A stretch of 64,000 bases of DNA, taken from assembly GCF_000020665.1 (NCBI RefSeq), contig NC_011071.1:124001-188000 (forward strand), given 5' to 3'. The notes beneath the pieces were generated by a model. That model made no database searches and was not told the origin of the DNA. It saw nothing but the letters and a program-made list of their open reading frames with translations. The DNA comes from Stenotrophomonas maltophilia R551-3. Lineage in GTDB: Bacteria > Pseudomonadota > Gammaproteobacteria > Xanthomonadales > Xanthomonadaceae. Both the position numbers and the translations under genes were made by a program. Shown one piece after another: positions 26,001 through 31,031 of the stretch; positions within the stretch are counted from its first letter, which is position 1, and each line of letters starts with the position of its first letter.

Positions 26001-28972
26001 CGCAGGTGGCCAGCACCGTCGGCAGCCTCGGCGGCAGCGTCAACCTTACCGCGGGCGGAAAATACACGCAGACAGCGAGCAATGTGGTCGCGGCCCAGGA
26101 CGTGAACATCACCGCCGCCCAGATCGAACTGCTGACCGCCGATGAAAGCGGGCACTACTCGCAGAGCGACAAGGACCTGAAGATCGGTGCGTTCGCACGA
26201 GTGAAATCGCCGTTGATCGATCTGCTCAACAACGTCGATGCCGCACGCAAATCCGACGGTCGCCTGCAGGCGATGCAGGGCCTGGCGGCTAGCGCAAACG
26301 CCTACCAGTCGGCGAGTGCGATCGCAGACATGGCCAAGGGCGCTGGCGGCGGCTCCCTGCTCAGTGCGGAAGCGGGAGTGGGCTTCAAGACCTCAAGCCG
26401 CAGCGCTGATGGCAGCAGCCAGGTCTCGCGCGGTTCGACCATCCAGGGCGGCGGCAACGTCAACCTGACCAGCACCCAAGGCGACATCCACGTGGTGCAG
26501 GGCAGCCTGAGCGCGGGCAGTACGCTGGCGCTGGACTCGGCGCGCGACATCCTTCTTGAAGCGGGGCAGGCCAACCTGCAGAGCAAGAGCAAAGGCAGCA
26601 ACGCCGGGGCCGAAGTGGGTGTCGGCGTGTCGGTCGGCGCGCAGACCGGCGTCTATGTCTACGCCGAGGCCAGCGTGGGCAGCAGCAAGTCGAATGCGGA
26701 AAGCAGCACCTGGCAGAACACCACGCTGGCCGGTAGCACCATCTCGCTGAAGGCGGAAGGAGATACCACCCTGCGTGGTGCCACCGCCACCGCGGACCGC
26801 ATCGACGTCAAGACCGGTGGCACGCTGACCATCGAATCGCTGCAGGACATCGCCGAAAGCATGTCCAAGGACAACCAGGTAGGGGGTCGCGTGCAGGTAT
26901 CTTTCGGCACTGCCTGGAACGTGAACGGCTATGCCAGTGCCGGCAAAGCCAACGGCAGCTACCAGGGCGTCGGTCAGCAGAGTGGCCTGTTTGCCGGTGA
27001 TGGTGGCTACCACGTGGATGCCGGCCATGTGAATCTGATTGGCGGCGCCATTGCCAGCACCCAGACGGGCAACAGTGAGTTGACTGCACAGACGTTGACC
27101 TTCACCGATCTGAAGAACGAGATGGATTACCGCGCAAGTTCGGTTGGCATCAGCGGAGGTTTCGGGTCGACCGGCAAGGTGGCCACCGATGCGGACGGCA
27201 ATCCGATAGCGGCACCGAATGCCGCAGGCCAGTTGAAGGACATCGGCAACACCATCACCACCGGCGGGTACGGCAAAGCCAACACGACGACCTTCAGCCC
27301 GGGCATCCCGATGACCGAGAGCGGCCATGACAGTTCCACCACTTACGCCACCCTGACCGGCGGCAACATCACCATCGGTGGCAAGAAGGTCGATGCGGCC
27401 GATCTTGGGATCAACACCGACGCCAGTACCGCACACAAAGCGCTCGATACGCTGCCGGACCTGCAGCAGATGCTGCAGCAGCAGCGCGCGATGGCTCAGG
27501 CGACCGGCACCGTGGTGAGTGTAGGGATGCAGATCCGCTCCGATATCAATGCGTCGATCGACGCAGCAACGGACCGCCGGGAAGCCGTCAAGGCCATTCT
27601 GAACGACCCGGAACAGCGCGCCGCATTGACGCCGGAACGCGAGGCCCAGCTAATTGCAGTTGGCGTGGCGGCCAGCGGTGAGATTGATCGCCTGCAGAGG
27701 GCCGGTGTGCTGGTTGGGGCGATCACCGGGGGTCTCGCGGCTTCGTCGGGCAGTGCGGGAAGCATTGTGGCGGGCACGTTGGCACCTGCGATTTCCTATC
27801 AGATCGGTCAGTACTTCAAAGAGAACGCCGACAGGAACATGGCTGATGGAGGAAGCCGCAGTGAAGAGGGAAGCGCCACGCATCTGCTGGCCCACGCCTT
27901 GCTCGGTGCTGCGGTGGCGTCAGCCGGCGGAGACAATGCGCTGATAGGTGCGTTGGCGGCCGGGAGTGCCGAAGCGGCAGCCCCTTCCATCGCCAGGTTC
28001 ATGTTCGGCAAGGACAGCAAGGACCTGACCGCCAGCGAGAAAGAAGCGGTCAGCACCGTTGCCGGAATCGGCGGGGCAATGCTTGGCACGTTCCAGGACG
28101 GCATGCTGGGCGCTGCTGCCGGCAACAACGCCGCAAAGAACGCGGTCGAAAACAACTGGGGAGAGGTGGGGCACTACTCCACAACGGCGACGATTCTTTA
28201 CCTGAGTGGTTTCACGGAAAGCGACGCAAAGGGCATCGCGGCTGCAACGTGGGCGCCTGACACGGATCGACGAAACGCCATCACGCCTTTCAACGTTGCC
28301 TGGGCAAAATTCAAGGGCACGCCACAGCAACACAACCATGCCTTGGGTGGCGAAATGGACCCGGAAGCAGTCAGGGCCATCCAGGCGGAACTGGGGGAAA
28401 AGGTTGCTGTGATCCTGGCCGATATCAAGAGGAACGAGAACAATCCCGAGGCCAAGAGGGCCATTCTCGACAATGTTGAGACGCAACGGGTGTTGCACCT
28501 CTTTGGCGATTCGTTTGCCCACGTTCAACGCGATGGCACGCAGTTCAAGCCGGTCCTGGGGCATGCCAAAGCATCGACACAGGATGAAGGCATCAACGAT
28601 CCGGACAACCCGTACACGCATCGGGATGCCTATCTGGCCTATAGTCTCGCCCTTTACAAGGCAGCGACGGGAGCGTCCAAGGGCAAGGCGCTGGGCGATG
28701 CCAACTACATCGCCGACCTGGCTTCCCGGGTTTCTGCAGTCAATGGGGAGGCGGCGCAGAAGGGTGTGCTGGATGCTGCGGCGTCGTTCTTCATGCCAAC
28801 CAGGACATCAGGGTTGGTCGATGCTCCGATGTCAGATTGCGGGTGGTACTGCACATACGTGCCTGCAGGGTGGATGGCGAGGCCAGAGCTTGAAAAAATC
28901 TATCGAAAGCCAGTCGAGGTTCCGCAGACTCCGGTGATCGACTGGACGAAGTTCTCCCAAGGGCGATGGTGA
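14072..28972 (+). CDS. cdiA: Filamentous haemagglutinin / CdiA-type contact-dependent inhibition effector
   Basis: This 4,966-residue exoprotein starts at GTG 14072 behind GAAAGGAAT. Residues 1-63 are an extended signal peptide (MNKVYRLVFNRTLGVMQVASE, then a hydrophobic stretch). A TPS haemagglutination domain follows (about 85-330, with NPWLATGTA where NPNL is usual, and NPAGIQVNG). Next are a GTGTP linker (about 439-463) and beta-helical repeats with LDNSGG motifs to about 2620. A unique domain (2630-2830) precedes a Gly/Ala/Gln-rich linker (2946-3074). A short globular region (about 3095-3250) leads to a second repeat tract to about 4480, then the pretoxin region ending in VENN (4692-4695). 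The last 271 residues are the variable toxin tip. It is probably exported by the transporter upstream and delivers the tip into neighbouring cells. A plain adhesin role remains possible for the long N-terminal part. Confidence 0.93.
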   Translation: MNKVYRLVFNRTLGVMQVASELVNAARGGADSREGHAVGTLRPISFALWLVLGWVGLVQPLSAQQAPADPGRIAADPGAPANQRPTVITSANGTPQVNITTPSAGGVSRNSYQQFDVGQQGVILNNSRGDVQTQLGGWVQGNPWLATGTARVILNEVNSSNPSHLNGYVEVAGTRAQVVIANPAGIQVNGAGFLNASRVTLTTGTPIVSNGVLEGYRVEGGSIGVGGTGLDTSRADYTDIITRSLQVNAGIWANQLQASLGSNVVSADHSSVQQQKPTSAAPTFALDVGALGGMYANRIWLVGNEHGVGVSNAGKIGAQAGELVVTADGRLQNTGAMHAQQDLRIDASAGIANAGTLSAERELRVQTPADVDNSGGTLNARRIEVNADALRNRGGSIEQLGTQALQLQAADLSNLQGRIGTVSSVSPGTGTGGTGTPPGTGTPGTGTPGTGTPGTGTPGTGTPGTGGGTLPVTPLPPLAAGVLNIVGTLGNDGGRIEASGDLQLSARNSLDNSDGTLGVSTLLVQGQALRNMRGTLQVQGAASAQVQQLDNSGGRMTFARGFELQAQSAINRGGSLAHGGSAGTIWTIGQLDNSEGSISSNATRLGLDIGTLVNTRGSINHAGSEGLLLRAEVLDGVQGSIATAGAADLLLGRADHRGAQLIARQLGLSAQDFDNRGGRVLSTGLQASTLNVRNHLDNSDGGLLASNADLQIDAASFGNAGGTVQQAGTGNLRVTTANLQGQGGTVLSNGTLQLHGDTLNLRNGTTAAQRIDVRAGDLTTAGGTLTSTGGDALQLQVSRTLDNSGGTVGANGALDINSGILINDGGKLIAAGTGTSRIHASQRLQNQRGLLSGNGDLDIKTDGLLNESGSIDHAGTGTLQIDATTVQGAAGSIASNGLLQLSGQQLDLQKGTTRAREVQITATGLDTSGGSLLSLGNNAMQLQVQGRLRNDGGSISANGAQQIQAGALSNRGGALNSAGTAASQIRVDGTLDNSGGSIASNAAHLQLKSGALVNAGGTLSHAGSDGLIIDSGRLDGAKGQIATAGALQLTAAEVDHQGASLAAAQLDITATGFDNRGGRIIATGTGGNTLRVQGTLDNGNGGTLASNGNLDIHARTFGNAGGTVQQAGSGSLVITTQDLTGAGGTLLSNGSLELQGDTLDLRNGTTTAQRISIDGDTVTTAGGQLSALGTQALQLQARSLLDNTGGTLGSNGAVDVHAGRFVNDHGKLIAAGDAASAIRAAQLENHSGSISANGNLRIEAQTLSGQSGSIGAARALSLQGGSLDLRGGSVAAEQLDIVADSLDNSAGALRATGSGTLALQVSGRLANDAGTIASNGAQRIEAGELSNRGGTLSSAGSATTELHVAGLFDNSNGVLASNGAALKIDAGHMANVKGTLSHAGTQGLLLRTGQLDGQGGSIASAGGITLQAGSVDHRGATLQAERIALDAQSFDNRAGKVIATGAESSTINVVGTLDNGEGGLLASNGDLSIQAAVFGNAGGTVQHAGEGVLSIDAGTLNGTGGTLVSNGSLLLKGTTTDLRAGITSAKRIEIDTGSLITAGGTLTATGNDMLRLSARERIDNSGGTVSSNGALDLRSATLVNAGGTLQSAGTAASQLIIGQDINNRGGRILANGGLGISSGSIDNQGGTLHSAARLVVKADGLLDNSNKGVIASGAGMQVAATSLDNRSGSIEQAGDDLLQIDATTLQGHAGRIVSNGELQLKGETLDLSAGTTAAQQVSIEAGQLDNTAGTLNATGSQAMSLQVRGALGNDGGTIAANGAQQINAGSLSNAGGTLSSAGTSDSRITVTGRFNNGGGTLASNAGNLRLDAGQLVNAAGSIVHAGKGMLTVKATQLDGAGGSIATAGALQLDAVSVDHRGATLNADHFTVNADRFDNQNGKLLATGTQASTVQATTSLDNGGNGLIASNGDLTLTSALFGNAGGTVQQAGTGTLAINAHTLNGQGGKLLSNGALQLTGETTDLRDGTLSAARIAVDTGTLLNAGGSIIASGTDALKVSARDRLDNSGGTLAGNGALDLRSAQLLNNLGTIQAAGSGSSTLAITHALENRGGRILTTGDAGISAGTLDNRGGTVHSDGNSALTVRVDGLLDNSDKGTLSAGGALLAEAQAINNSSGTVAAGQNLQLTSADLLRNEGGLVQAGKHLQVSASGVNNNSGRIIANDLQLDTRGQALDNRSGIIASLSGNAALRSGALDNTGGLLQSAAALSIDTSGQRLTNAASNGNGIVSSGTLQIRSGDLDNRGGSVFAKAGVDVQAVNIDNSGGGSLVSAADLLLRAQQLANSGGSVTAGGNADIGLQGALLNSGGLVAATGRLDLQAGYIDNRNTLSQANGPALGLQGKNLQVTTGNLDNQNGQVIADNLLLQVNQRLDNSGGQVSAALTSDVRADTLVNSGGTLVAGRQQTLRTREIIGDGRLMSQGDMTLELGQSHTNRGEMVANGTLSLSIHGNLDNSGKLAGANVNINAGNITNASTGEISSIGLTRLAAGGALVNYGLLDGNVTHITAASVDNIGSGRIYGDRVAIQAGSLNNLAANIGGVDRAGTIAARQRLDLGVGTLTNSGKSLIFSDGDAAIGGALNGLGAVGSAQKVDNIGSTIEVSGNLDLSALAVNNIRENVVVEKVTTVHAPVRLEQPGWFKNATNNNRDFRATSNYQPYEIYYLDPSDILEDTPYVTPDGQQIRKAVIRLTSNTSAYAFARGGAYGARASRERLNVQDGTVTVYYVGRADNRSNPDQLGAGAEDPFRDLSTRGPGSPPIEYVTDTLRYNNAYGTCTTTCVQIITYPDYDNPESMLINMQRHTQDTSGNEKTRVATRTTVEDVVVSAGNNAVINAGGNMRISTDRLENRFANIAAGRDLAIVGLNRDQSEVINAAEQLTRTSTFDNVSITYGGSSSRWKAAPITEKTGALGSSITAGGKLTIDVGNLRNDNTGGSNPNAGGGKGTAQLDTGGRGAGAVGPGAGSVQGPGQSTGQGAGSVDAQGPGTAGAAQGANGGHQQAVAQADGVRADAAGAQGPGQAGNAGSGAGTAQDISAAQAGQANANGPAAVRAGEHAGSGGNTAVEGKQATTTTGTDPRVVVTTSPNASAPTASLFNVDANRGNHIVETDPRFASYRDWLSSDYLLQRAGFDPAQTQKRLGDGFYEQKLVREQIGELTGRRFLTGHGSDEEQYRALLEAGATVASEWGLRPGVALTAEQMARLTSDIVWLVEKDVTLADGSVVRALVPQVYLRVMPGDLGNDGALLAGAEVDIKLRGDLVNSGTIAGRQLVSIDAGNIRNLSGGQISGAQVGLSARQDIDIIGSTVKATDALALKAGGNITVASTTTEWKDQGDRLSQQKTTLDRVAGLYVTNPGGDGVLSVVAGGDIGLKAAEIRNAGTHGITQLAAGGNLDLGAQTLGQSSALNHDSRNYTSNSQTTHAVSSIEGAGDVLLVAGKDINLAATRIKTGGGMALQAGGDINSQVLVDSSSSDFNAGGKRSSLQISQSDEIVRGSQLSAGDNVVLKATRDINLTATQVASSDGTLSVVAGRDVNLLSASETHDFSLDSYDKKKKTLSSTTTTRHAESSDSYAIGTALQGKAVNVNAGHDLTAVGTVIDATGNVTLGAGNNVLIASAEDHHSSESSQSKKKSGFTGGFANGTASIGYGSSKNSSSTAEQSTTQVGSAIASREGNVLINAGNQLTIAASDVAAGRDLTLVGRDINLIARQDTVDTQASQSSKSSGFSVGVTYDPAKAYRTARDNATEGMADSGTMMGRITRTAEGVAAGVSAAVLPAITAGSQRSNSNQSHSSSDARVSNLNAGGNLTLIANGGSITSQGAQMSAEGDAALLATKDIVFDVAHNTERSSSDSRGKGWGISTNSAGLPFGTNNSRSDGAGQSDTITGTQLSVGGGVRMATTEGDIRLTAANIAAEKDVNIRAAGDLTIRSGQDTVGNANRSDSKAIGTVQISDTEKFSGWHREQHRDDSAQVSQVASTVGSLGGSVNLTAGGKYTQTASNVVAAQDVNITAAQIELLTADESGHYSQSDKDLKIGAFARVKSPLIDLLNNVDAARKSDGRLQAMQGLAASANAYQSASAIADMAKGAGGGSLLSAEAGVGFKTSSRSADGSSQVSRGSTIQGGGNVNLTSTQGDIHVVQGSLSAGSTLALDSARDILLEAGQANLQSKSKGSNAGAEVGVGVSVGAQTGVYVYAEASVGSSKSNAESSTWQNTTLAGSTISLKAEGDTTLRGATATADRIDVKTGGTLTIESLQDIAESMSKDNQVGGRVQVSFGTAWNVNGYASAGKANGSYQGVGQQSGLFAGDGGYHVDAGHVNLIGGAIASTQTGNSELTAQTLTFTDLKNEMDYRASSVGISGGFGSTGKVATDADGNPIAAPNAAGQLKDIGNTITTGGYGKANTTTFSPGIPMTESGHDSSTTYATLTGGNITIGGKKVDAADLGINTDASTAHKALDTLPDLQQMLQQQRAMAQATGTVVSVGMQIRSDINASIDAATDRREAVKAILNDPEQRAALTPEREAQLIAVGVAASGEIDRLQRAGVLVGAITGGLAASSGSAGSIVAGTLAPAISYQIGQYFKENADRNMADGGSRSEEGSATHLLAHALLGAAVASAGGDNALIGALAAGSAEAAAPSIARFMFGKDSKDLTASEKEAVSTVAGIGGAMLGTFQDGMLGAAAGNNAAKNAVENNWGEVGHYSTTATILYLSGFTESDAKGIAAATWAPDTDRRNAITPFNVAWAKFKGTPQQHNHALGGEMDPEAVRAIQAELGEKVAVILADIKRNENNPEAKRAILDNVETQRVLHLFGDSFAHVQRDGTQFKPVLGHAKASTQDEGINDPDNPYTHRDAYLAYSLALYKAATGASKGKALGDANYIADLASRVSAVNGEAAQKGVLDAAASFFMPTRTSGLVDAPMSDCGWYCTYVPAGWMARPELEKIYRKPVEVPQTPVIDWTKFSQGRW
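15386..15460 (+). repeat. Five in-frame 15-base repeats encoding GTGTP
   Basis: Five consecutive 15-base units encode Gly-Thr-Gly-Thr-Pro inside cdiA, forming a flexible linker between the secretion domain and the main repeat tract. Copy-number change would keep the frame, so this could alter length but not switch the gene off. Confidence 0.9.
15860..20420 (+). repeat. Four tandem composite repeats of about 1.1-1.3 kb within cdiA
   Basis: The marker sequence encoding FGNAGGTVQ recurs at 16220, 17420, 18551 and 19877, spaced 1200, 1131 and 1326 bases. Around each marker the same order of sub-blocks recurs: SNA...LVNxxG, DHRGA, FDNRGG, LDNG, FGNAGG, DLRxGT. The units are diverged at DNA level but the order is kept, consistent with segmental duplication of a roughly 380-440 residue module. 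Confidence 0.85.
28145..28972 (+). other. VENN motif and CdiA C-terminal toxin module
   Basis: The VENN codons at 28145-28156 end a PT-VENN-like pretoxin domain (ALLGAAVASAGGDN... through KNAVENN). The following 271 residues form the exchangeable toxin tip. Sampled 60-base lines here are 55-60% GC against about 72% in a sampled FHA-repeat line. His and Asp residues include His4701, Asp4730, Asp4732, His4754, His4756, HLFGD (His4809, Asp4813), His4817, His4831, His4850 and Asp4852. Confidence 0.8.
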
Positions 28973-29316
28973 GCGTGATGATGAGAACATGGGGGAGCCG
29001 ATTGTTGCGTGTGGTCGCCAAGGCCGGCGACTGGCTGCACCTGCTTCTGTGGGCCGCTTCAATCACCTATCTAATGCTTTCGTTCCTGAGTTGGACGGTG
29101 TTCCACGACTACACTTTTATGGGGCTGACCGCCAACAGCTTCTATGTACGCTATCGCGATTTCATCTTCTGGTATTCGTATGCTGCGGTGCCTGTGCTCA
29201 CCGCTGTGGTGATAGCCCTGATCTGGATCAGGCGCCGGGTGGCCCCAGCGGAGATGCTGATAGCCTTCGTTGGCTGGGGCCTGCTACTTTTCCATCTGTC
29301 TCTCGTACGCTCCTAG
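28966..29316 (+). CDS. cdiI: Small three-helix membrane protein, candidate CdiI immunity protein
   Basis: No family is recognised. The gene overlaps the cdiA stop codon: ATG 28966 and GTG 28969 both overlap TGA 28970-28972, and AAGGG at 28959-28963 is well placed for GTG 28969. ATG 28978 or 28981 are also possible. The product (up to 116 residues) has a basic N-terminus and three hydrophobic segments (about residues 24-46, 66-88 and 96-113) separated by RYRDF and IRRRV. Two sampled 60-base lines of the gene (29041-29160) are only 50-52% GC, well below the neighbours. Overlap with the toxin end, small size and atypical composition are what is expected of an immunity gene. A membrane location suggests the toxin acts at the inner membrane or periplasm. 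Confidence 0.7.
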   Translation: MVSVMMRTWGSRLLRVVAKAGDWLHLLLWAASITYLMLSFLSWTVFHDYTFMGLTANSFYVRYRDFIFWYSYAAVPVLTAVVIALIWIRRRVAPAEMLIAFVGWGLLLFHLSLVRS

Positions 29317-29458
29317 CGGACGGCGGCTGAAGGCCGCTGCGTTGACCTGCAGGTGTGCCTTCAGGCCCTGATGAAGGCGGGACAGCAGTCCACAGGCTGG
29401 ACGTGCCTGTAGCCTGGTGCCTGAAGCAGGCGAGTGCGGAATGGCGCACAATCACCGC

Positions 29459-30199
29459 ATGGGCCCATTTCGCATTCCGCTCCTGCTGCTTGCCGCCGTC
29501 CTGTTTGCCGGCTGCGCGAGCACCGATGTGCACAACCCGCTCGCCACTTGGGTGCCGTCACCCAACCAGAACGCGCGCACGCCGGTCATCATCGTCATCC
29601 ACCACACCGAGCAGAAGTCGGTGCAGCAGAGCCTGCATACGCTGCGTACCGCCAACAGCGGCGGACGGGTCAGCGCGCACTACCTGATCGGCGCCGATGG
29701 CCATCGCTACCAGCTGGTGGCCGATGAACGCCGCGCCTGGCATGCCGGCGCCGGGCGCTGGGGCACCATCACCGATCTCAATTCAGCCTCGATCGGCATC
29801 GAGCTCGACAACGATGGTCGCAGTCCCTTCAGCCCGGTGCAGATCGAGTCATTGATCGTGCTGCTGCGCGATCTCGCTGAACGCCTGAACATCCCGCCGC
29901 GTCAGGTGATCGGCCATGCCGACCTCGCGCCGACGCGTAAGCAGGATCCGAGCCGCTTCTTCCCCTGGCAGCAGCTGGCCGAGGCCGGTTTCGGCGTCTG
30001 GCCGCGCGCGGCCGACGGTGCTGCGCCGGAGGGTTTCGACGCGTGGAATGCGCTAGCCCGTTTCGGCTATCCGCTGGACAACCGCGAAGCCACCATCGCC
30101 GCCTTCCACCGCCGTTTCCGTGGCCGCGACGACCTGCCGAAGACGCTGGATGCCGAAGACGCCCGTATCCTGCATTCTTTGCTGCTGCAGACCCCGTAG
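29459..30199 (+). CDS. amiD: N-acetylmuramoyl-L-alanine amidase, AmiD/AmpDh type lipoprotein
   Basis: ATG 29459 gives a lipoprotein signal with the lipobox LFAGC (Cys19); ATG 29441 and GTG 29417 are alternatives without that advantage. Residues about 40-180 form an Amidase_2 domain with zinc-ligand motifs VIHHTEQKS, SAHYLIG and GHADLAPTRKQDPS. The C-terminal 60 residues resemble the peptidoglycan-binding end of AmiD. It should cut the MurNAc-L-Ala bond in the envelope. In S. maltophilia, AmpD-type amidases affect beta-lactamase induction, so a link to beta-lactam response is possible but not shown here. The 142 bases before it hold no clear promoter beyond a CACAAT. Confidence 0.88.
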   Translation: MGPFRIPLLLLAAVLFAGCASTDVHNPLATWVPSPNQNARTPVIIVIHHTEQKSVQQSLHTLRTANSGGRVSAHYLIGADGHRYQLVADERRAWHAGAGRWGTITDLNSASIGIELDNDGRSPFSPVQIESLIVLLRDLAERLNIPPRQVIGHADLAPTRKQDPSRFFPWQQLAEAGFGVWPRAADGAAPEGFDAWNALARFGYPLDNREATIAAFHRRFRGRDDLPKTLDAEDARILHSLLLQTP

Positions 30200-30234
30200 A
30201 CGCTCGCGTGGGGCTGAAGACCCCACCGAAGCGG

Positions 30235-30257
30235 GTAGCGCCGGGCCATGCCCGGCG
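30235..30257 (+). repeat. SMAG palindrome
   Basis: GTAG (30235-30238) followed by CGCCGGGC-CAT-GCCCGGCG (30239-30257). It lies between the convergent amidase gene and the leftward response regulator. Confidence 0.8.
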
Positions 30258-30329
30258 AGCGTGCAGCGCGGCCACCCCGCGTGGTTCCCGCCCCCAGCAG
30301 TGCCAGGTCATGCCGGGTAACCCCGGCAA

Positions 30330-31031
30330 TCACCCCGATCCCAGCGCATCGCGCAGTGCCGCCACATGCGCGCGGCCCACGGCCAGCTCGCTGCCATCGC
30401 TTAACACCAGCCAGTAACGGCTGCCCGATCCTGCATGCAGCATGCGCACATGCTGCAGATTGACCAGATAGGAACGATGGCAGCGCACGAAGTCGCCAGG
30501 CAGTACGCTGCCCAACCCGGCCAGGGACTTGTCGTGCAGCTCGCTACGGCCATCGCGCATGCGCACCTGGCTGTAGTCGCCGTCGGCGCGGATCCAGAGC
30601 ACGTCAGCAAGTTCTACGGTCGCCGTGCCCTGCGCCCGCCAGACACCCAGATAACGCGCGCGGCCAGGGCGGGAACCGCTGGTGTCGAGCAGGCGTTCCA
30701 GTGCCTGGCCAAGGCGCTCACGCGAGAACGGCTTGGGTACGAAGTCGAGCACGCCATGCTCGAATGCCTGCAGCGCGCGGTCGCGATGGGCCGACACCAC
30801 CACGCACTGGTAGCGGCCAGCTACCGCACGCCGAAGCAGCTCGAAACCATCGTCGCCGCCCAGGTTGAGGTCCAGCAGCAGGCCATCGTAGACGCTGCAT
30901 TGCAGTCGATCTCCGGCCGACTCCAGATCAGCAACGGCGTCGAAGCGCGCGCGCGTGCCTGCCTGTTCACTGCACAGGCGCAGCAAGCGCTGGCGTACCA
31001 GCGGCTCGTCTTCGACGATCAGGATGCGCAT
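30330..31031 (-). CDS. LytTR-family response regulator (LytR/AlgR type)
   Basis: A 233-residue regulator. The receiver domain (1-120) has the acidic pair in VEDEP, phosphoacceptor Asp54 in LLLDLNLGG, and the late Lys in VPKPFS. Residues about 140-230 form a LytTR DNA-binding domain (VLWIRADGDYSQVRM, HKSLAGL-like, VRCHRSYLVNLQHV). Start ATG 31031 fits the conserved MRILIVEDE opening and overlaps the end of the histidine kinase gene by 13 bases, so translation is probably coupled. LytTR systems often control envelope, motility or secretion genes; the targets here are unknown. Confidence 0.92.
   Translation of the reverse strand: MRILIVEDEPLVRQRLLRLCSEQAGTRARFDAVADLESAGDRLQCSVYDGLLLDLNLGGDDGFELLRRAVAGRYQCVVVSAHRDRALQAFEHGVLDFVPKPFSRERLGQALERLLDTSGSRPGRARYLGVWRAQGTATVELADVLWIRADGDYSQVRMRDGRSELHDKSLAGLGSVLPGDFVRCHRSYLVNLQHVRMLHAGSGSRYWLVLSDGSELAVGRAHVAALRDALGSG

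Noticed and set aside
28145..29316. Orphan toxin-immunity cassettes downstream of cdiI
   Set aside because: The next gene is an ordinary amidase. No second VENN motif, toxin fragment or small immunity-like gene follows.
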